Shown: positions 27,676-36,843, counted from the first letter of the stretch. The stretch: DNA of 64,000 nucleotides from Rhodocyclaceae bacterium (GCA_016718525.1 JADKDD010000001.1:1736001-1800000), one strand, 5' to 3'. Translations and numbers: made by a program. The notes: generated by a model not told the origin, from the letters alone.

Positions 27676-28394
27676 GTTATCTGCGCTCGCTGATTTTTGT
27701 GCTGATCATGGTGTTCATCACACCACCTTTGGCACTGATCATCATTTTGAGTTTCCCGTTGCCTCCCCGTGTACGCCTCCATTCAGTCAAGCCATTTGTC
27801 AATCTGACGATTTGGCTGATCGAACATGTCATGGGGATACGCTATCGTGTTCTCGGTGGCGAAAACATCCCGTCTACGGCCTGTGTTGTCTTGGCCAAGC
27901 ACCAGTCAATGTGGGAAACCCTGGTGTTGCAAAAGGTGTTTCGTGACACTGTTTTTGTCTACAAACGGGAGTTGCATTGGGTGCCATTTGTCGGTTGGGG
28001 TCTCGCAGCCACGCCGATGATTGCGATTGATCGCAGCGCCGGGCGGGATGCCTTGCGTCAACTCGCGAGTTTGGGTAGCGATCGTTTAGCTCAGGGCTTT
28101 ACCGTGGTCATTTTCCCTGAGGGCACGCGCACGAAACCAGGAGCACATGAACGCCACAAGCCCGGTGGCGCTCACCTCGCGGCAAAGGCCGGCGCAGTCG
28201 TCGTTCCACTGGCACAAAATTCAGGGGAATGCTGGGGTAACCATTTGCTCGACAAGCGTCCCGGCATTGTGACCGTCTCGATCGGTCCGGCAATCAATCC
28301 GGTTGGGCTGACCGCCAGCGAAGTGGGACGACGTGCTGAACACTGGATCGAGTCAGAAATGCGTCGTATCAGTCCTCATTTGTATCCTGCATGA
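27672..28394 (+). CDS. plsC: 1-acyl-sn-glycerol-3-phosphate acyltransferase
   Basis: Membrane-bound acyltransferase making phosphatidic acid. 240 aa, GTG start overlapping the gmhB stop. An N-terminal membrane segment (FVLIMVFITPPLALIIILSF) precedes motif I AKHQSMWE, where the usual H-x4-D is H-x3-WE as in many betaproteobacterial PlsC paralogues. Motif III VVIFPEGTRTKPG follows, and the C-terminal half has VVVPLAQNSGECW. The context after gmhB in the envelope-lipid block fits. A role in the lysophosphatidic-acid step is by family; a lipid A-related paralogue is possible. Confidence 0.88.
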   Translation: MSYLRSLIFVLIMVFITPPLALIIILSFPLPPRVRLHSVKPFVNLTIWLIEHVMGIRYRVLGGENIPSTACVVLAKHQSMWETLVLQKVFRDTVFVYKRELHWVPFVGWGLAATPMIAIDRSAGRDALRQLASLGSDRLAQGFTVVIFPEGTRTKPGAHERHKPGGAHLAAKAGAVVVPLAQNSGECWGNHLLDKRPGIVTVSIGPAINPVGLTASEVGRRAEHWIESEMRRISPHLYPA

Positions 28395-28951
28395 ATACGC
28401 TTCATTCATCCCGAAGCGTGAAGAAAGTACCGCAACTTGTGTTGCGTCTTGGTGCTTCATCAGACAACACAAGGGACTGGTCGGATGGTTGCAGCATCAC
28501 TTACCTTGGGCGCCAAGTGATGGTTCGGCTTGGTACACATCGCGGTGGCGCCGAGCTGATTGACAATGAATTGCACTTGCCGCTGCCACCCGAAGCCAAT
28601 GCGCGACAAATTCAGGACGGCGCCGAAGCATGGTTGCGTCAGGAGTGCTTAAAACATGTCGAGGCCCTGTTTGTGCAGTTTCAAGCGCGTCAGTTGGTGC
28701 CGGGCACATGGGGAGGCCGTCAGGCCGGAGATGCCCCGCAGAGGGTACGCTGTCTAGCCGTTCAACTCACGTTTGCGGCGCGCAGTCCATGGATTGCAGC
28801 CAAGGGGGTGGCGACCCTGGTTTGCAACTGGCGATTAATTGAACTGGCACCTGCAGTTATCGAACAGCATGCACAGAAAGCGATAAGGCACCTTGCTGAG
28901 TTGTCCAGCGCCAATACGACAGTTGATATGTTTGGTACTTTGCCCGCCTGA
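28391..28951 (+). CDS. Catalytically dead paralogue of the YgjP-type (DUF45) metalloprotease
   Basis: 186 aa, ATGA overlap with plsC. Its layout parallels the next gene: a YLGRQVMVRLG/ELHLPLPP beta-rich start, ARQIQDGAEAWLRQE helix, and NWRLIELAPAVIEQ (NWRLI 146-150), which aligns with NWRLIHLPPHLADY in the neighbour. The zinc motif that follows is lost: where the neighbour has HELAH (208-212) and a third His at 218, this protein has KAIRH (163-167) and Ser173. The frame is intact and codon use looks normal, so it is a maintained pseudoenzyme rather than debris. Function unknown; a partner or regulator of the neighbour is a guess. A weak repeat match lies at 28691-28716. Confidence 0.7.
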   Translation: MNTLHSSRSVKKVPQLVLRLGASSDNTRDWSDGCSITYLGRQVMVRLGTHRGGAELIDNELHLPLPPEANARQIQDGAEAWLRQECLKHVEALFVQFQARQLVPGTWGGRQAGDAPQRVRCLAVQLTFAARSPWIAAKGVATLVCNWRLIELAPAVIEQHAQKAIRHLAELSSANTTVDMFGTLPA

Positions 28952-28956
28952 GCGAC

Positions 28957-29709
28957 ATGCAACTTGAACAGCTTCTGTTGTTTCGCACTACGCTTCCAAT
29001 GCCGCCGGATGAACCTCGCCAGCGTCACATTGTGTTGAACCAGACTGCCGTTGCCTACACGGTGCGGCAAGGCAGTCACCGGCGCCTGACACTCAACATC
29101 GACGATCGCGGCTTGCGCGTCGGGGCACCAAGACGAACTACTGCCGCCGAAATTGACGCCTTCATTCAACAACATGCAGATTGGGTACTGGCAAAACTCG
29201 ACGAACTGAGCCGCCGCACACAGCCCCGCCACTTGGCAATCAAAGATGGCAGTCGCCTGCCGCTGCTGGGTAATCTCGTTCCGGTGCGCGTCTTGCCCGG
29301 CCACAATCGCAGTCGCTGGATAGCCGATACCTTGTTGCTCGAAGCGCGCACTGACGCAGACCTCAACTTGCTCGCGCGCCGCGCCGTGCAAAGGCGCGCG
29401 CTGTCCTACTTTGGCGAAAGAGTCTCGCTGTTGGCACCCCAGGTCCGCGTGCAGCCGCCAAGTGTCGGGCTTTCCTCTGCGCGCACACGCTGGGGCAGTT
29501 GTAGCGAGAAGACCGGCATCCGGCTCAACTGGCGGTTGATTCACTTGCCACCCCATCTCGCCGACTATGTTGTAGTGCACGAACTGGCACACCTGCACGA
29601 AATGAATCACAGCCCGCGATTCTGGGCGGTCGTCGAATCCGTTTGCCCGAACTGGAAACTTGCGCGCAAAGAACTGAAAGCTGTAGCCCCGACACTCCCA
29701 CTGCTTTAA
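28957..29709 (+). CDS. M48/DUF45 family metal-dependent hydrolase (YgjP-like)
   Basis: 250-aa putative zinc metallopeptidase. ARTRWGSCSEKTGIRLNWRLI (about 176-195, given here in part) and VVHELAHLHEMNHSPRFW (His208, Glu209, His212, His218) are the YgjP/DUF45 signature. No membrane segment or signal peptide, so cytosolic. It directly follows the degenerate paralogue, and this spot between plsC and gloA is usual in related genomes. Substrate unknown. Confidence 0.9.
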   Translation: MQLEQLLLFRTTLPMPPDEPRQRHIVLNQTAVAYTVRQGSHRRLTLNIDDRGLRVGAPRRTTAAEIDAFIQQHADWVLAKLDELSRRTQPRHLAIKDGSRLPLLGNLVPVRVLPGHNRSRWIADTLLLEARTDADLNLLARRAVQRRALSYFGERVSLLAPQVRVQPPSVGLSSARTRWGSCSEKTGIRLNWRLIHLPPHLADYVVVHELAHLHEMNHSPRFWAVVESVCPNWKLARKELKAVAPTLPLL

Positions 29710-29718
29710 GGAACTGAG

Positions 29719-30105
29719 ATGAGAATTTTGCACACCATGCTGCGCGTCGGAAACCTTGACGCATCCATCGCGTTTTACACCGAGATTCTCGGCATGCGCT
29801 TGTTGCGACGCAAAGACTATCCCGAGGGGAAATTCACCCTCGCTTTTGTTGGTTATGATGACGAATCAAAAGCTGCGGCGATTGAGCTGACCCACAACTG
29901 GGGTGTTGAGTCCTACGACCGAGGCACTGGTTATGGTCACATTGCATTGGAAGTCCCTGATGCTTATGCTGCCTGTGCAGAAATCAAACAGCGCGGCGGC
30001 AATGTATCGCGCGAGGCCGGACCGATGAAAGGCGGCACCACAGTCATTGCCTTCGTCGATGATCCAGACGGATACAAGATTGAGTTGATAGAGAGACGGC
30101 AGTAG
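29719..30105 (+). CDS. gloA: Lactoylglutathione lyase (glyoxalase I)
   Basis: Converts the methylglyoxal-glutathione hemithioacetal to S-lactoylglutathione. 128 aa, VOC fold. Metal ligands expected for Ni-type GloA are present: His5 (MRILHTML), Glu in AAIELTHNWG, His in GYGHIALEV and Glu in YKIELIERR. AAGGA-like sequence (TAAGGAACTGAGATG) precedes the start. Ends the 18.9-30.1 kb plus-strand block. Confidence 0.96.
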   Translation: MRILHTMLRVGNLDASIAFYTEILGMRLLRRKDYPEGKFTLAFVGYDDESKAAAIELTHNWGVESYDRGTGYGHIALEVPDAYAACAEIKQRGGNVSREAGPMKGGTTVIAFVDDPDGYKIELIERRQ

Positions 30106-30231
30106 CATCGACGAGAATGTGCATTCACCAGAGAGGAACTTTCGTCGCCGGCTTGATTGAATGCAAAGCTGTGTGACGATTACCACGCGCCAAACTCAAC
30201 TGATGGTCACCCAGACGTTCAAGGAAAATCC

Positions 30232-31788
30232 ATGTACATGACCCAAACGCTGCATCGCGCCGCACGCTTGCACCCAACCAAGCTGGCGACGATTTACGGT
30301 GACCGGCGCACCGACTACGGCAGCATGCAGGACCGCGTCAGCCGCTTCGCCGGGGCCTTGAGAAAGCTTGGCGTTTCACCTGGTGACCGCGTCGGCATGC
30401 TTTCGCTCAATTCGGACCGCTATCTCGAATACTATTTCTCGGTTTACTGGGCAGGTGGTGTGGTCAATCCCGCCAATATCCGCTGGAGCGCGAACGAAAT
30501 CGCATATTCGTTTGCCGATTGCGACACACAAGTGCTGTTGATTGATGACCAGTTTCTGCCGATGCTCGGAGCCATACGTGAGTTGGCACCATGCGTGAAA
30601 ACCGTTATTCACTGCGGCGATGCAGCAACCCCGGAAGGCTTGCTGAACTACGAGTGGCTGATTGCCGAGACTGCGCCGTGCGACGATGCGATGCGCAGTG
30701 GTGAGGACCTCGCCGGCATCTTCTATACCGGCGGTACCACCGGTTTCCCCAAAGGCGTGATGCTGCCCCATCGGGCGCTTTACGCCAATGGCCTGACATT
30801 GGTAACTGAAGGCATCGACACGCGCCGGTTCATTGGCCTACACGCTGCACCCATGTTCCATTTGGCTGATCACGCGTTCACCAATGCGCTAGCGATGGGG
30901 GGCGGTACACACGTGATGCTGCCGATGTTCAATCCGCAGGCTGTCGCCGAAACCATAGCGCGTGAAAAGGTAAATGCAGCGATGTTGGTGCCAACCATGA
31001 TACAGATGCTGGTCGACGCGCCCGTGACCCACCAGTATGACCTGTCCAGCTTGGAGTTCATGCTCTATGGTGGATCTCCGATCGCAGAAGCGGTGGTCGA
31101 CCGCACCTTGGCACTCATGCCACACGTCAAGATGATGCAGGCCTATGGTATGACCGAGGTCGCACCTGTGGCCACAGTGCTGCCACATGAGTTTCATATC
31201 GGTGAAGGGCGCCAGAAGGGTAAGACACGTTCGGCCGGACGCCCGGCGATGATTTGCGATGTACGAATTGTTGATACCAATGATGTCGAGGTGCCGCGCG
31301 GCACCATCGGCGAGGTTGCCGTGCGCGGACCTGGCGTTATGTTGGGATACTGGAACAAACCCAAGGAAACTGCTGAAGCGATCAAGGACGGCTGGATGCA
31401 CACAGGTGACGGCGGGTATATGGACGACGAAGGGTTTGTCTATATCGCCGACCGCATCAAAGACATGATTGTTACCGGCGGCGAGAACGTCTATTCAATT
31501 GAAGTCGAAAATGCGGTTGCCAAATACCCTGGCGTGATGCAGTGTGCGGTGATCGGCATACCTGACGACAAGTGGGGTGAGGTCGTACATGTTTTCGTCG
31601 TGCCGCACGCCGGTGCCAGTGTCACCATTGAGGCTATTCAGGAACACTGCAAAGCAATGATTGCCAACTACAAGCTGCCGCGCAGTCTTGAAATTATCGA
31701 GGCGCTGCCAATGTCCGGCGCGGGAAAAATTCTGAAAAACAAATTGCGCGAAAAATTCTGGGCCGGGCGAGATCGCAAGGTTGGATGA
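30232..31788 (+). CDS. AMP-dependent acyl-CoA synthetase
   Basis: Activates a fatty or other carboxylic acid to acyl-CoA through an acyl-adenylate. 518 aa from ATG 30232, chosen for AAGGA 6 nt upstream; a TTG frame begins earlier. The P-loop is GIFYTGGTTGFPKGVMLPH, followed by YGMTEVAP (A5), GYWNKPKETAEA, MHTGDGGYMDDEGFVYIADR (A7-A8, in part) and the C-terminal Lys motif PMSGAGKILKNKLRE. It resembles FadD3/FadD13-type medium or long-chain ligases. Exact substrate not readable. Stands alone before the AlgI-like gene. Confidence 0.88.
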   Translation: MYMTQTLHRAARLHPTKLATIYGDRRTDYGSMQDRVSRFAGALRKLGVSPGDRVGMLSLNSDRYLEYYFSVYWAGGVVNPANIRWSANEIAYSFADCDTQVLLIDDQFLPMLGAIRELAPCVKTVIHCGDAATPEGLLNYEWLIAETAPCDDAMRSGEDLAGIFYTGGTTGFPKGVMLPHRALYANGLTLVTEGIDTRRFIGLHAAPMFHLADHAFTNALAMGGGTHVMLPMFNPQAVAETIAREKVNAAMLVPTMIQMLVDAPVTHQYDLSSLEFMLYGGSPIAEAVVDRTLALMPHVKMMQAYGMTEVAPVATVLPHEFHIGEGRQKGKTRSAGRPAMICDVRIVDTNDVEVPRGTIGEVAVRGPGVMLGYWNKPKETAEAIKDGWMHTGDGGYMDDEGFVYIADRIKDMIVTGGENVYSIEVENAVAKYPGVMQCAVIGIPDDKWGEVVHVFVVPHAGASVTIEAIQEHCKAMIANYKLPRSLEIIEALPMSGAGKILKNKLREKFWAGRDRKVG

Positions 31789-31889
31789 TTTCGCTATAGA
31801 AGCTATGCATCACTCAAATTGTGGTGATACCAGATCTGCAATTCGCCGTTTGGTTGGATTCAATAATTGGTTGAGCCTCAGACTGAAAC

Positions 31890-33401
31890 ATGCTGTTTAA
31901 CTCCTACATTTTCATATTCATTTTTTTGCCGGTCGTTTTCTTTGGCTTTTACCAAATTGGCAAGCATAGTCACGCACTGGCTTGCAGCTGGCTTGCACTC
32001 GCCTCGCTGTTTTTTTACGGCTGGTGGGACATTCACTATGTTCCCTTGCTATTGAGCTCGATTGCATTCAACTACATTGCCGGATATTTCATCGGACACC
32101 AGGTTGCCCAGCCGTCACACAGTCGATCAAAACTGCCGCTGGCGACAGCGATTACAGCAAATCTGTTGCTTCTCGGCTATTTCAAATACGCCAATTTTTT
32201 CGTCGAGAATCTGAACAGTGCTGTTGGCACTTCGCTGCTGCTCGAACAAATTGTCCTTCCGCTTGGCATCTCGTTTTTCACCTTCACGCAAATCGCGTTT
32301 CTGGTCGATACCTACCAGGGCAAAGTCAAGGAATACAACTTCGTTCACTACGCGTTGTTTGTCACCTATTTCCCGCATCTGATTGCTGGCCCGGTGTTGC
32401 ACCACAAAGAAATGATGCCGCAGTTTGCCGAGCGCAAAGTGGTACAGATGGATCTGCAGAACGTTGCCGTCGGACTTAGTATTTTCGTCTTGGGTTTGAC
32501 CAAGAAAGTCTGGATCGCCGATTCGCTCGCCGGATACGCCACTCCGGTATTTAGTGCGGTGGCTGCTGGTTCTCACCCAATGCTGCTGGAGGCTTGGGTT
32601 GGTGCACTGGCCTACACGTTGCAGCTGTATTTTGATTTTTCTGCTTACTCCGATATGGCCATTGGTCTGTCGCTGATGTTCAACGTGCGTTTGCCGATGA
32701 ACTTCAATTCCCCATACAAGGCCAAAAACATCATCGACTTCTGGCGACGCTGGCACATGACCTTATCGCGCTTTTTGCGTGATTATCTTTATATTCCGTT
32801 GGGTGGCAATCGACACGGCAAAGCTCAACGCTATGTCAATCTGACGTTAACCATGGTGCTGGGCGGTTTTTGGCATGGTGCAGGATGGACGTTCGTCATT
32901 TGGGGAGCACTGCATGGCATTTACCTGATGATCAACCATGCGTGGCAGGGATTTGCGCAACGCATGAGTTGGGGAGATGGCGGCAAGTTGGGCAGATTCT
33001 CCGCGGGGACGCTCACTTTTCTGGCCGTAGTGATCGGTTGGGTCTTCTTTCGCGCAGACAGCGTGTCATCTGCGATTTCCATGCTGCAAAGCATGATCGG
33101 AAAACACGGGGTCATGGATCATTGGGTTCCAGTGCGCGAAGCATTGAAGGTCATCGTTCCGTCTCTGCTGTGCGTATTTTTGTTGCCGAATCTGCGACAG
33201 ATTTTTCTCGGTTATCGCCCCACTTGTGAGGATCTCAGCAGCGTTGCCAGGACGACAGATGCCGGGCCAACGTCGGGCGTCGCCCCTCCTCTCCTGCAGT
33301 GGCGGCCAAGCACGTTGACGGCATGGGCCATCGCAGCGTGCTTCCTATTGTCGGTCGGCGAGCTAACGAAAGTTAGCGAATTTCTCTATTTTCAGTTTTG
33401 A
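31890..33401 (+). CDS. MBOAT-family O-acyltransferase (AlgI-like)
   Basis: Polytopic inner-membrane protein (503 aa) moving acetyl or acyl groups across the membrane for polysaccharide O-acetylation. Family motifs: LFYGWWD-type start (SLFFYGWWDIHYVP), LPLGISFFTFTQIAFLVD, DFWRRWHMTLSRFLRDYLYIP and the catalytic His in GGFWHGAGWTF. It overlaps the AlgJ/SGNH-like gene by 4 nt, the usual two-gene module. No polysaccharide synthase lies nearby, so the acceptor is unknown. Confidence 0.93.
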   Translation: MLFNSYIFIFIFLPVVFFGFYQIGKHSHALACSWLALASLFFYGWWDIHYVPLLLSSIAFNYIAGYFIGHQVAQPSHSRSKLPLATAITANLLLLGYFKYANFFVENLNSAVGTSLLLEQIVLPLGISFFTFTQIAFLVDTYQGKVKEYNFVHYALFVTYFPHLIAGPVLHHKEMMPQFAERKVVQMDLQNVAVGLSIFVLGLTKKVWIADSLAGYATPVFSAVAAGSHPMLLEAWVGALAYTLQLYFDFSAYSDMAIGLSLMFNVRLPMNFNSPYKAKNIIDFWRRWHMTLSRFLRDYLYIPLGGNRHGKAQRYVNLTLTMVLGGFWHGAGWTFVIWGALHGIYLMINHAWQGFAQRMSWGDGGKLGRFSAGTLTFLAVVIGWVFFRADSVSSAISMLQSMIGKHGVMDHWVPVREALKVIVPSLLCVFLLPNLRQIFLGYRPTCEDLSSVARTTDAGPTSGVAPPLLQWRPSTLTAWAIAACFLLSVGELTKVSEFLYFQF

Positions 33402-34417
33402 AAATGCGGAACTATCTCGTTCACTTTTTTGTTGTCGTCACTTGCCTCTTGTTGCCGGCGACGTTCTTTGCTTGGTGGGCGGAACCTCTGGTTGGCGACC
33501 TTACTCGCACTGGACATTGGACCGAACGCGACTTCGGCTCGAATACCATCCAACCGGCAATCCATGTCCAGGCCAGCGGACGTTCTTTGGTCAATCCCGA
33601 GATTTCTGTCTTGAGTGACTCCTTTGGCGCCCCTAACTTGTGGCAATCCGTGCTCACCGAAACCACAGGTTATTCGGTCAAGTCTTTCAATTATGACAAG
33701 AACTGCATCACCAATTGGGTTGCCGCTGCAATTGGGCAGACTTCGAACAAGATTATTGTGATCGAAACCGTTGAACGAAGTTTCGTCGCGAGATTTGCCG
33801 ACATGCCCCTTTGCAAGAATGCTGAACCTGTACCCATGGAGATTACAGGCGGCACGACAGAACGCCGCAGAACCAGGTGGCCTCCGACGCTCAGTTGGTC
33901 ATACCTGGCACCCACAGCAATGAACACCGCAGCGATGAATTTCGCCCCGAAAAACCAGATGAATAACGCATCAGTTGCCAATGTTGTCATTGACGCCGAC
34001 TGCGCCAGGTTTTCAAACCGTCGAAACGACAGAATGCTTTATTTTCGTGATGACGAATTGAAGGAAAAGTGGAGCAAGGATGAAATACAACGAGCGATAA
34101 GGAACGTTTTACGCTTGCAACAGGATGTCGAGCGAAGTGGCAAAACGTTCGTATTCGTTATTGCTCCGGACAAGTCGTCTGTATATCGCCGGTGCCTATT
34201 GTCTACCGCGAAGGATCAAACAATACCAAACATCAACGGGGCATTGATTGCTGCCGGGATAAATGCACCCGACATGCTAGAAATTTTTCGAAAAAAGGTT
34301 CCGGCGACGATCGATTTGTATCGACCGAACGACACTCACTGGTCGGAAGTCGGCTACATTTTGGCTGGTGAAACGGTCGGTCGCTACGCGATTAACAAAT
34401 CGGGGCGAACCCGCTAG
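33398..34417 (+). CDS. AlgJ/AlgX-like SGNH acetyltransferase partner
   Basis: 339 aa. An N-terminal signal anchor (YLVHFFVVVTCLLLPATFFAWW) places the rest in the periplasm. SVLSDSFGAP supplies the nucleophilic Ser (GDS block I-like) and NDTHWSEVGY the Asp/His pair of the SGNH fold. Such proteins take acetyl from the MBOAT partner and put it on the exopolysaccharide. A Cys-containing middle segment (DADCARF, YRRCLL) is not diagnostic. Translationally coupled to the MBOAT gene. Confidence 0.85.
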   Translation: MKMRNYLVHFFVVVTCLLLPATFFAWWAEPLVGDLTRTGHWTERDFGSNTIQPAIHVQASGRSLVNPEISVLSDSFGAPNLWQSVLTETTGYSVKSFNYDKNCITNWVAAAIGQTSNKIIVIETVERSFVARFADMPLCKNAEPVPMEITGGTTERRRTRWPPTLSWSYLAPTAMNTAAMNFAPKNQMNNASVANVVIDADCARFSNRRNDRMLYFRDDELKEKWSKDEIQRAIRNVLRLQQDVERSGKTFVFVIAPDKSSVYRRCLLSTAKDQTIPNINGALIAAGINAPDMLEIFRKKVPATIDLYRPNDTHWSEVGYILAGETVGRYAINKSGRTR

Positions 34418-34494
34418 TGTTGATAGCTCAAGGCGAGCTCAGCCGGACAGTTATTGTCCTGCGTGCCTTCCACAAGCTTACTGCCACTCCCTGA

Positions 34495-34998
34495 CTAGCG
34501 CGGCGTCTCATCGAGCGTCCGCTTGTAGGTTTCCTGAATTACCCATGCGTCGAAACTCGCACGATGACGATGTTTCGCTACGTCAGCCAGGACTTTGGAC
34601 TTGGTTTCGTGCCAGCGCTCCATCTGGGCTTCAGACAGAATCATCTCCAGATCGCTGACGTAAAACTTCATCGGAATTCCTGCAGGATGAAATAAGGTCG
34701 TCAGCCATGGTTTGTCGACTACCCAACCATCGGTGTACAAGGTCTTACCCTCAAACAGTTTGTTGAGGTGGTTGGCAACTTCTTGAATCGGGTTGCCATA
34801 CGTTTCAAGTATGTCGCGCGCGATACGGTGAACTTTTTCAGCATCATCGTCCCAATGTTGCCATTCCGGAGCCGGAAAGATCAGCGAGCAATATTTGGTG
34901 TCATCATCCAGGGCGACGCCTACTTCTATTGGATAACTCATCCCGCCAAAACCGGATGCTTCAACGTCAATGATGATGGGATTTCTTGTCGGGCAAAT
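34495..34998 (-). CDS. 3'-5' exonuclease-like protein (DEDD fold), probable ATT start
   Basis: The frame with an ATG begins only at 34941 (MSYPIEVGVALDDD), but the same frame upstream encodes PIIIDVEASGFGG, the DEDD exonuclease motif I with its catalytic Asp and Glu. The only in-frame codon placed well for initiation is ATT at 34996-34998, 7 nt after AAGGAG; an in-frame TAA lies eight codons farther up and there is no ATG, GTG or TTG between. With ATT the product is 167 aa. Downstream are EKVHRIARDIL (motif II-like), YTDGWVVDKPWL and KHRHRASFDAWVI (motif III-like, H...D). Nuclease activity is by family. Confidence 0.7.
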   Translation of the reverse strand: MCPTRNPIIIDVEASGFGGMSYPIEVGVALDDDTKYCSLIFPAPEWQHWDDDAEKVHRIARDILETYGNPIQEVANHLNKLFEGKTLYTDGWVVDKPWLTTLFHPAGIPMKFYVSDLEMILSEAQMERWHETKSKVLADVAKHRHRASFDAWVIQETYKRTLDETPR

Positions 34999-35524
34999 GA
35001 TTACTCTCCTTGATGAAAATTACTGCGTGATTTTGTGATGCAAGTCTAATTCGGAATCAACGACTTGATTATTTGGGTTGCGGACAATTTTGTGTTTTGT
35101 TCTACATCGACATGGTCAATCAGTACGCAATGCACATCCCTAGTGCGTTCTTCGACTCGTCCGCACCAACGTAGTGACCAAATTCGGCGACATGACACTT
35201 GCATTTCAATTGTTCACCTCGCACCGCTTACCATTTCCAAGTGCAGTAATTGATCGCGCCTTGCCGTCGGGGTCGACTTCATGACGATTCAAACCGAAGG
35301 AATGTGCGACGTGGTAACCAGCGCGAAGATCCTGACACCCATAATTCACGTTCGCCAACTAAATCGAAAGACCGATCCTTTGTTTGCATTGTTTCGCGTC
35401 CCGCCCTAGTATCAGACTCGCACCACTAGGCGAGTCAAATTACGGGTTGCAACCCGAACATCTGTGACTGAGCAGCAGCTTCTGATGTCAATGCTCGTCA
35501 AAGAGGTAAAGCGAGGAGATGACG
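34999..35524. other. Gene-free region with two inverted repeats
   Basis: About 525 bp with no supported gene. Near its right end are a 7-bp stem, GACTCGC (35415-35421) with GCGAGTC (35430-35436), without a T-run, and a perfect 14-bp palindrome CGGGTTGCAACCCG (35443-35456). Both lie 70-110 nt before the duplicated membrane protein and could be its operator sites. Confidence 0.5.
35443..35456. promoter_or_regulatory. Perfect 14-bp palindrome, possible operator
   Basis: CGGGTTGCAACCCG is self-complementary over all 14 bases and lies 69 nt upstream of the start at 35525. Size and position suit a dimeric repressor. Which regulator would bind is unknown. Confidence 0.35.
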
Positions 35525-36730
35525 ATGGCAGCCGACGACTTGGCACTTCCCGAAAATATGCAGCTGACGCATCACGGGTCGGACCTTGAGATCACATGGA
35601 AATGGTCGCGACCCAGTCTACTGGCGCTGGCCGTTGCGCTATACATTGCTTGGAACATTGCGAGTCACCTGGGCTTCGACAGCATTGACTTGAGCAGCGC
35701 AATCAATGAATTGATCCGTGGCGTCATCACGGAACCTTTTCCATTCAACCTGTTCAAACCGATGTTTGCCTGCGCTGTGATTTGGATGCTGTATTTCTTT
35801 GCGGCGCAAACACTCAATCGCACTCGCGTTGCTGTCAGTCGCGCCAGAGTCGTGGTTCGTCATGGTCCATTGCCCTGGTTGGGCAATCGAGACATCGAAT
35901 CGAGCACAATCAAGCAGATCTTTACCAAGATCAACCTGAACGGCAACAACGGGCGGAGCGGCGGCATATTCGCCCCCTACGATTTGCTCGCCCTTGGCCG
36001 CAATGAGGAAACCATCAAGTTGCTCAGTGGCCTCAGTCTGACGCGTGAGCAAGCCGCCTACCTTGAGCAAAAGCTTGAGCGTTATCTGGGCATCAAAGAC
36101 GTCCCGCAGCAAAGCGCTGGCGCGCATGATGAAGCCACCGGCTTTGAGCCAATTGGCGACGTCAGTAACGACCAGGCGTCCAGTGTTCAGCGTCCAATCG
36201 ATACCAAGGTGTTGCAGATTCAACGTGGCACGTCGCTGATCATCACCAAGCGCTGGTTTGACAATCGCAGCATCGGCATGACCATTTTCGCCGTGGTGTG
36301 GACTGCATTTGCCGTGTGGTTCACTTGGACTTGGCTGACGCATATGGGCTCACGACCACTTCTTCCCATCGACCCCGATCCCACCCACGCCATATTGGTG
36401 ATTCACCTCAGTGTCGGCATTGCTATGCTGTATTGGTCCATCGCCGGACTGTTCAATCGGACTGGACTAACAATAAGCCGCGACAAGATTTCGGTTCGCC
36501 ACGGCCCGGTTCCGTGGCGCGGGAATGGTGAATATCTGCTGGCAAACCTTCAAGCACTAAAGGTTCAGCGCGCAAGTTGGGGGCGTGGCAAGGGACCAAA
36601 CGTTGTTTACAAACTGGAGCTTCATGCGACGATGCGTGACGGTAAGAGCGAGAAGCTCATCGGCGGTTTCGATACGCGGGAACAAGCGTTGAGTGTCCAG
36701 CAGGAAATCGAGCGATATCTGAAGATTTAG
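35525..36730 (+). CDS. Membrane protein with internal duplication (two PH-like repeats)
   Basis: 401 aa from ATG 35525; an ATG two codons upstream has its Shine-Dalgarno (GAGGAG) immediately adjacent, so the later one is better spaced. The protein is two copies of one unit: a pair of membrane segments, then a soluble beta-rich piece. The match is clear at VSRARVVVRHGPLPWLGN in the first half and ISRDKISVRHGPVPWRGN in the second, and both halves end with EQ(A)xx(L)xQxxERYL. A bacterial PH-like (bPH) membrane protein is the best guess. Not otherwise recognised. Flanked by non-coding DNA on both sides, probably monocistronic. Confidence 0.6.
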   Translation: MAADDLALPENMQLTHHGSDLEITWKWSRPSLLALAVALYIAWNIASHLGFDSIDLSSAINELIRGVITEPFPFNLFKPMFACAVIWMLYFFAAQTLNRTRVAVSRARVVVRHGPLPWLGNRDIESSTIKQIFTKINLNGNNGRSGGIFAPYDLLALGRNEETIKLLSGLSLTREQAAYLEQKLERYLGIKDVPQQSAGAHDEATGFEPIGDVSNDQASSVQRPIDTKVLQIQRGTSLIITKRWFDNRSIGMTIFAVVWTAFAVWFTWTWLTHMGSRPLLPIDPDPTHAILVIHLSVGIAMLYWSIAGLFNRTGLTISRDKISVRHGPVPWRGNGEYLLANLQALKVQRASWGRGKGPNVVYKLELHATMRDGKSEKLIGGFDTREQALSVQQEIERYLKI

Positions 36731-36843
36731 TTCGCGCTGTGGCCTGATCCGGAAGACTTCCAGAGGAGTCGCACCATGTCTTGCTTTGTAACTAAGTGCG
36801 GTGGCGACTACTCAGTCGTTTGGTTCACCCTTAATTTCGGCAA

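Noticed and set aside
35065..35253. 62-aa frame in the gene-free region before the duplicated membrane protein
   Set aside because: Ser/Cys/Thr-rich translation without a ribosome-binding site or recognisable motif.
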